DNA from: a virus
Virus record (IMG/VR): IMGVR_UViG_3300043539_000498
Coordinates: 1-27,622 of that record
DNA length: 27,622 nt
Reading direction: 5' to 3' (one strand)
Shown: positions 6,807 through 14,567 of the stretch, in pieces
Numbering within the stretch: the stretch's first letter is position 1
Layout: the number at the start of each line of letters is the position of its first letter
Notes under the pieces: generated by a model
Database searches by the model: none
What the model was told of the DNA's origin: nothing
What the model saw: only the letters and a program-made list of their open reading frames with translations
Position numbers and translations under genes: made by a program

Positions 6807-7158
6807 TATATCCATATCACTAATTCCAGTGTTTGCAGATAAATCTAAAGATCAAACTAGCAAAGATTACTATAAAATACTATTAGATAATGAAAATAAA
6901 ATCATAACAAGATCTTTAATGGCTAGTCATCATAATTTAGAAGATTGTCTTCATCAAATATTTTCTGAATTTTTAAAAATAGATTACAATTGGGCTATGG
7001 TTACTCTTGCAGGATGTAGAAAAGTTAATACACACATAGAATTATTATATGTGTCTAATGCAATATACATGAATAATTGCAATAAAGACGGCCTATTTGT
7101 AAATACAAATGATTTCATGTCACTAATTACGGATAATTATTATGCAGAAAAAATCTGA
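6790..7158 (+). CDS. Unknown protein (122 aa) of the sigma-factor operon
   Basis: The product begins with alternating hydrophobic residues (YNISISLIPVFAD). It continues with DYYKILLDNENKIITRSL, which looks like paired beta strands, followed by a helix and further strands (MVTLAGCRKVNTHIELLYVSNAIYM). The profile suggests a small alpha/beta domain; the opening faintly resembles a Nudix-like strand pattern but lacks the Nudix box. It overlaps neighbours on both sides (17 bases each). No family is assigned. Confidence 0.5.
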   Translation: MTPKYNISISLIPVFADKSKDQTSKDYYKILLDNENKIITRSLMASHHNLEDCLHQIFSEFLKIDYNWAMVTLAGCRKVNTHIELLYVSNAIYMNNCNKDGLFVNTNDFMSLITDNYYAEKI

Positions 7159-7471
7159 TGGCGCAAATGAAATAGAAGAAGAAGAATTTCGCCCAAAATC
7201 TTTTATCATATTCTGTTTAGATGACGATGGAGAGATAGCCTTTGAAGCGTCTTGGGGAAACACGCCAGAAGATATAAAGAATTTTGCTACTCTGCTACAT
7301 CAAGTGAACAATGGAAATTTTGATACTATTATAGAAAGTCAACTAAAAGAACAGTCAAAAAATGAGCCTAACGGCTCAAAGAATTTCTCATTATTCTCTA
7401 AAACATATAAATCTCTTAATAGCCCTTCTATGCTAGTAATAGATCCAACGGAGGTGATATTAAATCAATGA
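7142..7471 (+). CDS. Unknown acidic protein (109 aa)
   Basis: The product has an acidic start (EIEEEEF), then an alpha/beta-looking core, SFIIFCLDDDGEIAFEASWG, followed by TPEDIKNFATLLHQVNNGNF. The DGEIxFExxWGxxxEDIKxFAxLL pattern could help future profile searches. There is no membrane helix. The ATGA overlap at the end couples it to the next gene. Within it lies a hairpin that would be a terminator for the opposite strand. Confidence 0.5.
   Translation: MQKKSDGANEIEEEEFRPKSFIIFCLDDDGEIAFEASWGNTPEDIKNFATLLHQVNNGNFDTIIESQLKEQSKNEPNGSKNFSLFSKTYKSLNSPSMLVIDPTEVILNQ
7357..7378 (-). terminator. Possible terminator acting on the minus strand
   Basis: TGAGCC (7363-7368) and GGCTCA (7373-7378) form a perfect 6-bp stem with a 4-base loop. 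On the minus strand the stem is followed by six T residues (complement of 7357-7362). It sits inside a + strand gene, so it could stop antisense transcription. The short stem makes chance occurrence possible. Confidence 0.35.
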
Positions 7472-7875
7472 AAAAAATAGCATGGGAAAACTGGAATGAA
7501 AAAGAAAAGGATTTAATTGAAATAAGTTCAATGGACTCTATAATGGGAAATGCGGATGATGAAATAGATGAAAATCAGTTAACTCAAATGGAAAGTATGC
7601 TAGGACCAATCATAGGAGATTTTAGAGCTAGTATTATACAAACTCCTTTTGGGTCAGTTCCAGCAGATTCAATTTTAAAGCCTTCCGATAGATGGGATTG
7701 TTGGATGGGATTTACCAATTTTGATATAACTATGAAAATATCCGACAGGATAAAAATTATTCATGGAGTTGAAGCGTTGAAGATAATGAGTAGATATACA
7801 TTTTGCGTAGGCGTAGGAAAAATGTTTAATTTTAGTTCTGTAAGAAAGGACATTGAAAATGCAGTCTGTAAGTAA
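7468..7875 (+). CDS. Unknown protein (135 aa) upstream of the sigma factor
   Basis: The product has an acidic first third (NADDEIDENQLTQMESMLG). A domain with conserved-looking aromatic and glycine residues follows (PSDRWDCWMGFTNFDI), then a hydrophobic, helix-like segment (ALKIMSRYTFCVGVGKMF). It begins within the upstream stop (ATGA) and overlaps the sigma-like gene by 17 bases. In this place it could be an anti-sigma or accessory factor, but nothing in the sequence proves it. Confidence 0.5.
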   Translation: MKKIAWENWNEKEKDLIEISSMDSIMGNADDEIDENQLTQMESMLGPIIGDFRASIIQTPFGSVPADSILKPSDRWDCWMGFTNFDITMKISDRIKIIHGVEALKIMSRYTFCVGVGKMFNFSSVRKDIENAVCK

Positions 7876-8362
7876 AGAAAAATTTCAAGAGGCATTGAAT
7901 AATGAATATTATTCTAAAATTTTACATAAAGTATGTAGAGAAAATTTAAATGGCGTGTGTAATAAAGATGAGATTAAGTCAATAATGATGAATACATTGT
8001 GGGATTGTCTAGGGAAATATAATAGTGCAAAAAATGTAAAATTCTCATCTTATTTATATAGAAGCATACAAAATAATAGTAGAAGAGTGTACAAAAAGAA
8101 GGCTAAAGAATTTAAAAATGTTCAAATCATAGATAATTTTCATTCAGTATTATCGTATGATAACAAAGCAAAAGAAGAAGTTAGGGATATTTTAAACGAT
8201 CTACAAAGTAAAAACGCTGAATTGCATCAGGTTATTATTCAAAAATTCTATTATAGAATGACGAATAAAGAAATTGGTGAAGCTAATGGATATGGAAAAG
8301 AAGCTGCAAGAAAAAAATTAAAAAAAGCTATAGAATTGTGTCGTGAATTGTGTATACTATAG
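7859..8362 (+). CDS. Sigma-70 family-like RNA polymerase sigma factor
   Basis: The start is placed at ATG 7859 because AAAGGA ends eight bases upstream; a TTG two codons earlier lies too close to it. The 167-residue product has a region 2-like helix (NTLWDCLGKYNSAKNVKFSSYLYRS followed by NNSRR) with the usual F-x-S/T-Y-L pattern. At about residues 135-155 it has a region 4-like helix-turn-helix (MTNKEIGEANGYGKEAARKKLKKAI). The layout and size match ECF or phage late sigma factors lacking regions 1 and 3. It ends in two consecutive TAG codons. It probably directs RNA polymerase to a subset of phage promoters, perhaps late ones. The target motif is unknown. Confidence 0.75.
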   Translation: MQSVSKEKFQEALNNEYYSKILHKVCRENLNGVCNKDEIKSIMMNTLWDCLGKYNSAKNVKFSSYLYRSIQNNSRRVYKKKAKEFKNVQIIDNFHSVLSYDNKAKEEVRDILNDLQSKNAELHQVIIQKFYYRMTNKEIGEANGYGKEAARKKLKKAIELCRELCIL

Positions 8363-8433
8363 TAGGAAAAGGAACCAAATATTACGGACAATAGGGAAAT
8401 AGATATTATATTTTATAAAAATGGAGAATTATC

Positions 8434-9066
8434 ATGGTTCCAAGCTCAAATAGTCATTTAAAAAATACCACTGGTGGCTCATATACAGCTCAACGCCAAG
8501 GTGGTACACTTATTGGATTATCTACCGCTACTTCAATTGTTACAAAAGCAATTCAAGTTAAAGATGTAAATCAAGTCGATCAAACAATCTATCCGGGGCC
8601 AAGAGAATTGAGTGGTGCTAAGACATACAACACCGCTAAAATTCTTTCCGGTGGAACATTCGCTTACAATTCCAATAGCAGATCAGGAAATACTTGGTTG
8701 ATCTCTAGAGTTGCAACAACTCTTGCTGGCGTATCCAAGACTTTCTTGCTGTTTATGGCAAATACAGTTACAGGTCCAAAGTATCCTTATTTTATTAAGG
8801 ATAGCTATGACAACAGCGCAACATTGATTCGCAAGAATCAGTTCAGTCGTACTGGCTGGAATACAGATGGTACAAAAATTAAGAAGAGAACTTCATGGAT
8901 TACAGATCCAACTGGTGCAGTGCCAGCTACAGCTGACTTTGGCACTTCAACATCTATTCCAACAAGAGCTATTCCGGGCGAATTATACATCTTGAATAAC
9001 TTCGTGACGTATAATCCAGCCACTTCATCTAATAAATATAACTACTCGGCCATTACTGGTAAGTAA
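8434..9066 (+). CDS. Gly/Ser/Thr-rich protein, possible virion component
   Basis: This 210-residue protein is rich in Thr, Ser, Gly and Asn, with few long helices (TGGSYTAQRQGGTLIGLSTA, LSGAKTYNTAKILSGGTFAYN). It looks like a beta-rich structural protein. It has GGAG about nine bases before the ATG and a strong intrinsic terminator directly after it. Its codons are richer in GC than the flanking small genes, which fits high expression. It follows the sigma-like factor, as a late gene would. No capsid or tail family is recognised; virion protein is inferred from composition and context. Confidence 0.5.
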   Translation: MVPSSNSHLKNTTGGSYTAQRQGGTLIGLSTATSIVTKAIQVKDVNQVDQTIYPGPRELSGAKTYNTAKILSGGTFAYNSNSRSGNTWLISRVATTLAGVSKTFLLFMANTVTGPKYPYFIKDSYDNSATLIRKNQFSRTGWNTDGTKIKKRTSWITDPTGAVPATADFGTSTSIPTRAIPGELYILNNFVTYNPATSSNKYNYSAITGK

Positions 9067-9075
9067 TTAAACTCA

Positions 9076-9108
9076 GGGGGATTGGGATTCCCAGTCCCCT
9101 TTATTTTT
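9076..9108 (+). terminator. Strong rho-independent terminator
   Basis: GGGG-A-T-T-GGG (9077-9086) pairs with CCC-A-G-T-CCCC (9090-9099), ten pairs with one G-U around a 3-base loop. It is followed by TTTATTTTT. It ends the transcription unit that begins at the promoter near 6552. Confidence 0.9.
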
Positions 9109-9120
9109 AGGAGATGAATT

Positions 9121-9525
9121 ATGATGACATGGCATGAAATTTTACCAAACTTAGGGGAGTTTATAAATAAAACTGGATTTCCAGTTGGATTATGGTTAAT
9201 CACAGGCTTTATAGTTTATAAACTTGGTAAAAAAGTTTTTGTTAAAATCGAACCTATTGTTGATGCGCATTTTGAACTCGTAACAGAACTCAAAAATAGT
9301 TCTAGCAGAACAACTGAAATACTAGAAAAGCAAAATGAAATTCTAGTGACAAATTTTAGTGTACATGCAAATATATTAAATGATCATACAAATAAACTAG
9401 ATAAAATAATGTATGGCAATGTAGAGCGAAATGAAATCTTAGAAGATGTTAAAAAAAAAGTAATCCCAATGTCTAATGGAATGGCGACTGCTGTCGCTGG
9501 AGCTTCAAATGGAATTAAAAGATAA
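9121..9525 (+). CDS. Membrane-anchored coiled-coil protein
   Basis: AGGAG stands about seven bases before ATG 9121. The 134-residue product has one membrane helix (FPVGLWLITGFIVYKLG) at about residues 20-36. A long heptad-like region follows (FELVTELKNSSSRTTEILEKQNEILV ... LNDHTNKLDKIM). Its outline is that of phage membrane proteins with a cytoplasmic coiled coil, including some spanin- or holin-associated proteins. No family is certain. It is the first gene after the terminator; no clear promoter is seen in the short gap. Confidence 0.6.
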   Translation: MMTWHEILPNLGEFINKTGFPVGLWLITGFIVYKLGKKVFVKIEPIVDAHFELVTELKNSSSRTTEILEKQNEILVTNFSVHANILNDHTNKLDKIMYGNVERNEILEDVKKKVIPMSNGMATAVAGASNGIKR

Positions 9526-9694
9526 GTTGGTTGAGATTTTGCTGAATCAGCTAAATTTCTCCCAGTCAGACCTTGACAAAGTGAAAGCAGTGTTGGATAA
9601 TATCAATGTAAGGAAGGTTGGCGACAAGACCTTCATTGATATCAGACTCAATAAAATAACCGTAGTTTTAGAAAGCGACAAGAATGAGTATTAA
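9509..9694 (+). CDS. Small protein (61 aa), unknown
   Basis: The start is set at ATG 9509, with GGAG six bases upstream; an ATG at 9476 in the same frame lies deep inside the previous gene with no ribosome site. The product reads as a helix (LVEILLNQLNFSQSDLDKVKAVLDNI) followed by two beta strands (KTFIDIRLNKITVVLE). It overlaps both neighbours (17 and 11 bases). Function is unknown. A near-consensus promoter is embedded in this gene. Confidence 0.5.
   Translation: MELKDKLVEILLNQLNFSQSDLDKVKAVLDNINVRKVGDKTFIDIRLNKITVVLESDKNEY
9573..9601 (+). promoter_or_regulatory. Possible internal promoter ahead of the nucleotide-metabolism genes
   Basis: TTGACA (9573-9578) and GATAAT (9596-9601) are 17 bases apart, within the 61-aa gene. 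It could drive the genes at 9684 and beyond, including dCMP deaminase and ribonucleotide reductase. In AT-rich DNA a chance match of this quality inside a gene is possible. Confidence 0.4.
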
Positions 9695-10031
9695 AATTGG
9701 CAATATTGATATTAAAGAAGAATTTGATTGGTCAAATGATATTTTGAGCTTCTTTAGATTCAAGCAAAATAAAGTTTTTTATTATTGTACAAGTATTCAG
9801 TTACTGGATGAGAGAGAGGGGTATCTAGCTTTCTCTCTTTCTAGTAAACTAGACAAGCTTTTTAAAGAGAGTGACTACAATATTAAAATGCTTCATGAGC
9901 TTATTAAACATGAGATTAAAGAATTTTACTTCTTATCGTTTGCAGATGAAGATCCTTCCAGTGAACAGATTGAATATGTGGGACAAATGGATAAAAAAGA
10001 TGTAGTTTTGCTATTGAAAATCGAAGAATAA
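9684..10031 (+). CDS. Unknown protein (115 aa)
   Basis: The product alternates strands and helices (MSIKIGNIDIKEEFDW, VFYYCTSIQLLDEREGYLAFSL, MLHELIKHEIKEFYFLSF) and ends in a charged strand (KKDVVLLLKIEE). It has no membrane segment or recognisable motif. It starts within the last codons of the upstream gene. It is probably a soluble alpha/beta protein; no family is assigned. Confidence 0.5.
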   Translation: MSIKIGNIDIKEEFDWSNDILSFFRFKQNKVFYYCTSIQLLDEREGYLAFSLSSKLDKLFKESDYNIKMLHELIKHEIKEFYFLSFADEDPSSEQIEYVGQMDKKDVVLLLKIEE

Positions 10032-10045
10032 TACAGGACTAAATA

Positions 10046-10249
10046 ATGATCAATTTAAAGACGGTAGATTTAGAGAAGCTTCAAAAATTAAATCGACAAT
10101 CAGTTCCCGGAACCGAAACAAATAAAAGACTTTCTGGATATTTTGCATACTTTGAGCCAAGAGAAGGTTATAATAAACTAATAGCCTATGGGCCTGAGCA
10201 TGAGGCTTTACAACTAACTTGGATTCACAAAGAGTATCTTACAAAATGA
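10046..10249 (+). CDS. Small protein (67 aa), unknown
   Basis: The gene begins 15 bases after the previous stop and ends in an ATGA overlap with the dCMP deaminase gene, so the two are likely co-translated. The product includes LEKLQKLNRQSVPGTETNKRLSGYF and ends FEPREGYNKLIAYGP with a short helix. There are no cysteines and no membrane segment. Function is unknown. Confidence 0.5.
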   Translation: MINLKTVDLEKLQKLNRQSVPGTETNKRLSGYFAYFEPREGYNKLIAYGPEHEALQLTWIHKEYLTK

Positions 10250-10731
10250 GAACCGACTGGGATCAATACTTCATGGCAATGGCCCACTTAGCCGCTGTGC
10301 GTTCACATGACGCTCAAACGCAAGTGGGCTGTGTTATTGTTAACGAAGATAATCATGTCGTTAGCATAGGATATAACGGTTTTCCAGCCGATACAAAGGA
10401 CGAGAATCTACCAATGATACGCCCATATAAATATCCTTATATGATTCACGCAGAACAAAATGCTTTGGCCAATATGATCGTAAAAGAAAAAAACTTACGA
10501 GCTTATGTAACTGGATATCCATGTTCTGTCTGTTCAAAAATACTATGGCAGAATGGGATTAGAAAAATTATAGTAGATAAGCATGGAGTTATTTATTCCA
10601 TGAGCAAAGATGATGTTAAGATCATCAATTTCCTAATAGAAAATGGATTACAAATTAAAGAAGTAGATTTTGAATATAGTGTATTCAGTAATCTAAGTAT
10701 CAAATTAAAAAACAAAAGGGCAAAAGAATAA
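10246..10731 (+). CDS. dCMP deaminase
   Basis: The start is ATG 10246, overlapping the upstream stop; a TTG start nine codons earlier would add unrelated residues. The 161-residue protein has the cytidine/deoxycytidylate deaminase zinc signature: His 68 and catalytic Glu 70 in HAEQNAL, Cys 93 and Cys 96 in PCSVC. The N-terminal RSHDAQTQVGCVIVN and GYNGFP segments are typical of phage and bacterial dCMP deaminases. It should convert dCMP to dUMP in the cytosol, feeding dTMP synthesis. With the dUTPase in this window it supports a dUMP-generating pathway, although no thymidylate synthase is seen here. The TAATG overlap couples it to the ribonucleotide reductase gene. Confidence 0.9.
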   Translation: MRTDWDQYFMAMAHLAAVRSHDAQTQVGCVIVNEDNHVVSIGYNGFPADTKDENLPMIRPYKYPYMIHAEQNALANMIVKEKNLRAYVTGYPCSVCSKILWQNGIRKIIVDKHGVIYSMSKDDVKIINFLIENGLQIKEVDFEYSVFSNLSIKLKNKRAKE

Positions 10732-12914
10732 TGTCGATTAAAGCTTTACAGGATTACACGTTTTCTGCAAAATATGCAAGATATTTACCAGATAAGAAAA
10801 GACGAGAAACATACAAGGAAAGTGTTGACCGGGTTAGGAATATGATGCATAAACAATATGCAGATAAGAGTGAAGAGCTACATGCAGATATTGATTGGGC
10901 ATATGATATGATGCTCAAAAAGAAGGGATTGGGGTCGCAGAGAGCATTGCAGTTCGGTGGAGATCCTATTTTTAAACATAACGCCCGTATGTTTAATTGT
11001 ACAGTATCTTTCATTGATAGAATTAGATTCTTTCAAGAGTGTATGTATATGCTTCTTTGTGGTTGTGGCGTAGGATTTTCAGTACAGAAAAAGCATATTA
11101 ATAAATTACCTAACTTATCGAAAGAAAGATCTGGCAAGGTAAAATATACAGTACCAGATGAAATTGAAGGTTGGAGCGATGCAATTGGAGTATTGCTCAG
11201 CTCATACTTTGAAGGCGAAACTGATTTTCCAGAATACAATGGAAAAGAAGTTCAGTTTAATTTCGACAAGATCAGAGCCAAAGGAACAAGAATTTCTGGA
11301 GGTGGAAAAGCTCCGGGGGCAGAACCGCTAAAGAAAGCTCTTGGTAATATTAAGAAAGTGCTAGACAATGCAGTTAATAGAGGAGATGGTAGACTTCAAT
11401 CAATCGAAGCATACGATATTGTTATGCACGCTGCCGATGCTGTTATTAGTGGCGGAGTGCGCCGTAGTGCTACCATTTGCCTCTTCTCGCCAGACGATAA
11501 AGAGATGGCTACAGCTAAAACTGGCAATTGGTTTACTGATAATCCTCAGCGGGGTCGCTCAAATAACTCGGCACTTCTTTTAAGGGGTAAAACAACTCCT
11601 AAACAATTTGCAGAATTAATGCAATCAGTTAAGCAATTTGGTGAGCCGGGTTTTGTATGGGCCGACGATGAAGATTTTATTGTTAATCCATGTGTTGAAA
11701 TTGGAATGTATCCGGTGGATGTAGAAACTGGCAAGAGTGGATGGCAAGGTTGTAATCTCTCTACAGTTAACTGTGCTAAAGTTACTACTGAACAAGATTT
11801 TTATGATGCAGTTAAAGCAGTAACTATTATTGGCACTCTTCAGGCTGGATTTAATAGTTTTCCATACTTAGGCGAAACTAGCGAGAAGATTTTTGCTAGA
11901 GAAGCATTACTTGGAGTCTCAGGAACTGGCTGGCTGGAAAGGCCAGAAATCTGCTTGAATCCAGACATTCAACGAAAGGCGGCAGAGCTTGCAAAAGAAA
12001 CAAACAAACTTGTCGCCAAGAAGATTGGAATTAATCAAGCGGCGAGAGTCACCTGTGTCAAGCCTGAAGGCACTGCTAGTTGTATCCTTGGCACTGCCAG
12101 TGGTATTCACCCTCATCATGCTAAACGCTACATTAGGCGTGTACAGGCGAATAAGGTGGAGGCGTTATACCAGCACTTCAACAAAATCAACCCTAGAGCG
12201 TGCGAAGAATCTGTTTGGTCGGCCAATAGGACCGATGACGTAATCGCCTTCTGTATTGAAGTTCCAGATGGGAGCAAGACAAAGAATAAGATTACAGCTA
12301 TTGAGTTGCTTAAGATCGTAAAGTCAACACAACAGAACTGGGTATTGCCCGGAACTAATATCGAGCTTTGCACTAAACCTTGGTTAACTCATAATGTAAG
12401 TAATACAATCAATGTTAAACCTGATGAATGGAATGAAGTAGAAGATTTTATCTATGCAAATAGAGAATTTTTCTGCGGCATTTCATTGCTTCCAGTTACT
12501 GGCGATAAAGATTATCCACAAGCTCCATTCACCGCTGTGTATTTACCTACAGAGATGATTTCTCATTATGGTGAAGGGGTAATGTTTGTGAGTGGATTAA
12601 TTGAAGTCGCTTTAACTTTATGGGAAGACAATCTTTGGGCAGCTTGCGATAGCATTTCTGGTCTTGGAAGTCCAATCAAAGGCAAGGCTAAAGTTGATTG
12701 GGTTGAAAGATGTAAAAGATTCGCAGATAAATATTTTAATAGCGATATTAAAGAGCTTACATACTGCATGAAAGATGTTTATAATTTTAAACTTTGGACT
12801 GAATTAAAACGCGAGTACAAAGAAGTGGATTACACAATTGTAGAAGAACAATATGATGATACTCAATTAGAACAAGCGATGGCGTGCGTTTCTGGAAATT
12901 GCGAATTGACATAA
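10731..12914 (+). CDS. nrdJ: Class II (adenosylcobalamin-dependent) ribonucleotide reductase, monomeric type
   Basis: The 727-residue product matches monomeric class II ribonucleoside-triphosphate reductases. Visible parts are Cys 90 in ARMFNC (likely the N-terminal redox cysteine), GCGVGFSVQ, the NPCVEIG box with Cys 321 as probable thiyl-radical site and Glu 323, and Cys 341 in GCNLSTVNC. The phosphate-binding region KPEGTASCILGTASGIHPHH follows. A C-terminal shuttle pair lies at Cys 719 and Cys 724 (CVSGNC). It reduces NTPs to dNTPs using vitamin B12 coenzyme and needs no oxygen or small subunit. The gap between the NPC and second cysteine is about 20 residues, longer than the 11 I recall for the Lactobacillus enzyme. 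It overlaps dCMP deaminase and the next gene by TAATG junctions. Confidence 0.92.
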   Translation: MSIKALQDYTFSAKYARYLPDKKRRETYKESVDRVRNMMHKQYADKSEELHADIDWAYDMMLKKKGLGSQRALQFGGDPIFKHNARMFNCTVSFIDRIRFFQECMYMLLCGCGVGFSVQKKHINKLPNLSKERSGKVKYTVPDEIEGWSDAIGVLLSSYFEGETDFPEYNGKEVQFNFDKIRAKGTRISGGGKAPGAEPLKKALGNIKKVLDNAVNRGDGRLQSIEAYDIVMHAADAVISGGVRRSATICLFSPDDKEMATAKTGNWFTDNPQRGRSNNSALLLRGKTTPKQFAELMQSVKQFGEPGFVWADDEDFIVNPCVEIGMYPVDVETGKSGWQGCNLSTVNCAKVTTEQDFYDAVKAVTIIGTLQAGFNSFPYLGETSEKIFAREALLGVSGTGWLERPEICLNPDIQRKAAELAKETNKLVAKKIGINQAARVTCVKPEGTASCILGTASGIHPHHAKRYIRRVQANKVEALYQHFNKINPRACEESVWSANRTDDVIAFCIEVPDGSKTKNKITAIELLKIVKSTQQNWVLPGTNIELCTKPWLTHNVSNTINVKPDEWNEVEDFIYANREFFCGISLLPVTGDKDYPQAPFTAVYLPTEMISHYGEGVMFVSGLIEVALTLWEDNLWAACDSISGLGSPIKGKAKVDWVERCKRFADKYFNSDIKELTYCMKDVYNFKLWTELKREYKEVDYTIVEEQYDDTQLEQAMACVSGNCELT

Positions 12915-13867
12915 TGAATGATTTAACATTAGTTAGGTATAATGTACAGGCTGTACTCTTGGAAGAGACTTTTCTTCCGGGGGTACAATCTTTATCTATT
13001 GATATACAGCAAGATTCTAATAATTTAGTTTCTTATGGATTACCCGATTCAGCAAGAACTTTTAGAAAAAAGCCAGTAGCGGATATTTCAATAAGACGAG
13101 CTTTGAGCAATAATACAGAGCCTCTATTAATTACTGGATCTTCTGGAATATTAGAATACTATGGTTTGTCAACATGGGAAAACGCAAAATCTTATAAAAT
13201 TGAAACAATTATCGGGGGAAAAGACTCTACAGTCGTTGAGCCGAGTGGAACATCTTTAGTGTTTGAGAAATGTTTACTGAGATCGTTAAATTATTCATTC
13301 TCATCGGACGGAAAATTTTCTGAAAATATTGGAATGTTTACGCATATGTTTGCCAGTGGATCGGGTGGAATGACAACAGGAAATAGAACTGGAATAGTAA
13401 AAACTCGTAAGGATTTTAATATATCTGAATGTCAATTCCCTTCTGAGTTATCTGGTATATTGAAAATGGAAACGAATAGAGTTTTAAAATCGGTAGACAT
13501 ATCCATGTCAATAAGTTGGGGGGAATTGCCTTTCCATGGACAAATGACATCATACAAGCATAAATTCATACAGTTTCCATTAGATATAACATGCTCTTTT
13601 AATGTTTTAGATCTAGGATATTCTCAATTAGAAAATGAGTATGATAAAACAACATATAATATAATTGACGATTATTATTCTGGTGAAACAGGACTGGCAG
13701 ATAGAGTAATTAAAATTAGCGCTGGAGGATTCTCTTACGACTTAGGCTCTGGAAATATTTTAACTTCAATTAATAGAAATGGAGGAGATGCAGAAAATAC
13801 AAACTATTCTACTTATACCTACACTTATAAAAATTCAAAAAATCAATTTAAAATAACAAGAGAGTAA
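12914..13867 (+). CDS. Possible virion protein (317 aa), unknown family
   Basis: The start is ATG 12914, overlapping the reductase stop. The product is beta-rich, with many Ser, Thr, Asn and Tyr residues (SLSIDIQQDSNNLVSYGL, MFASGSGGMTTGNRTGIV, NTNYSTYTYTYKNSKN) and no catalytic signature or membrane segment. This composition resembles phage tail or baseplate proteins. A Gly-Ser-rich loop lies near residues 145-160. A strong RNA hairpin lies in its early codons. Its place between the reductase and PhoH is unusual for a structural gene, so the assignment is tentative. Confidence 0.45.
   Translation: MNDLTLVRYNVQAVLLEETFLPGVQSLSIDIQQDSNNLVSYGLPDSARTFRKKPVADISIRRALSNNTEPLLITGSSGILEYYGLSTWENAKSYKIETIIGGKDSTVVEPSGTSLVFEKCLLRSLNYSFSSDGKFSENIGMFTHMFASGSGGMTTGNRTGIVKTRKDFNISECQFPSELSGILKMETNRVLKSVDISMSISWGELPFHGQMTSYKHKFIQFPLDITCSFNVLDLGYSQLENEYDKTTYNIIDDYYSGETGLADRVIKISAGGFSYDLGSGNILTSINRNGGDAENTNYSTYTYTYKNSKNQFKITRE
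12952..12987 (+). promoter_or_regulatory. 15-bp stem-loop in early codons of the 12914 gene
   Basis: Bases 12952-12966 pair with 12973-12987 at all 15 positions, three of them G-U, around a 6-base loop. It begins 38 bases after the ATG. A TATAAT lies just before it at 12938-12943, but I find no -35 box at the right distance. A role in translation control or RNA stability is plausible. Confidence 0.5.
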
Positions 13868-13871
13868 AAAT

Positions 13872-14567
13872 ATGTCAAACAAAAAAAGAGTTAGAAGAGT
13901 CACAGACAGAGACGTTCAGAGACTAACTTCAAATAGAAAAACTCTGCAACCAAAGAGCGAAAATCAGCGGGATTATATAGTATCTATGGTAGAAAATGAC
14001 ATCACTGTATGTACGGGGCCAGCAGGATCTGGAAAGTCGTCAGTTGCAGTGGGACTTGCTTGTGATTGGTTATTGAATAATAAAGTAGAAAGAATCATTA
14101 TAGCCAGACCAGCGATTGAAGCTGGCAGAGGATTAGGATTCTTGCCCGGTAATAAAGATGAAAAAATAGAGCCTTATCTTATGCCAGTGTTAGAAGAAAT
14201 CAATCAATATATTGGGAAAAATTTAGCAGACAATTATAGGGGACAGGGTATAATCGAATTATGTCCATTAGAGTATATGAGAGGAAGGAATTTCCATCAT
14301 TGCTTTATGATATTAGATGAAGCTCAAAACGCAACATATGAACAAATAAAAATGTTTCTAACTAGAATAGGAATGCATTCGCGTGCAGTAGTAAATGGAG
14401 ACCTCGATCAATCAGATCTACCATACAACATGCGAGACGGTTTACTAAATGTAATGAATAGACTAGAAGATCTACGTGGCGTTGGACTATGCGAATTAGA
14501 CGCCTCGGATATCGTGAGAAATCCTATAATCGGAAGATTATTAGAAAGACTTAAGCAGGATAGATGA
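13872..14567 (+). CDS. phoH: PhoH-like ATPase
   Basis: The 231-residue protein shows the PhoH fold: Walker A GPAGSGKS at residues 49-56, the signature ARPAIEAGRGLGFLPGNKDEKI, Walker B CFMILDEAQNAT, and sensor-like VVNGDLDQSDLP. It lacks a KH or PIN domain, as most phage versions do. PhoH proteins are ATP-dependent RNA or DNA helicase-like enzymes that are very common in large phages; their role in infection is unsettled. It starts five bases after the preceding stop, and its TGA overlaps the ATG of the next gene. Confidence 0.92.
   Translation: MSNKKRVRRVTDRDVQRLTSNRKTLQPKSENQRDYIVSMVENDITVCTGPAGSGKSSVAVGLACDWLLNNKVERIIIARPAIEAGRGLGFLPGNKDEKIEPYLMPVLEEINQYIGKNLADNYRGQGIIELCPLEYMRGRNFHHCFMILDEAQNATYEQIKMFLTRIGMHSRAVVNGDLDQSDLPYNMRDGLLNVMNRLEDLRGVGLCELDASDIVRNPIIGRLLERLKQDR

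Noticed and set aside
8360-8461. TAG recoded as an amino acid in this phage
   Set aside because: Several genes end sensibly at TAG (for example 6549 and 18305) and no conserved protein contains an in-frame TAG.
12906-12943. Promoter formed by TTGACA at 12906 and TATAAT at 12938
   Set aside because: The spacing is 26 bases, too long for a sigma-70 promoter, and no alternative -35 lies at 16-18 bases.
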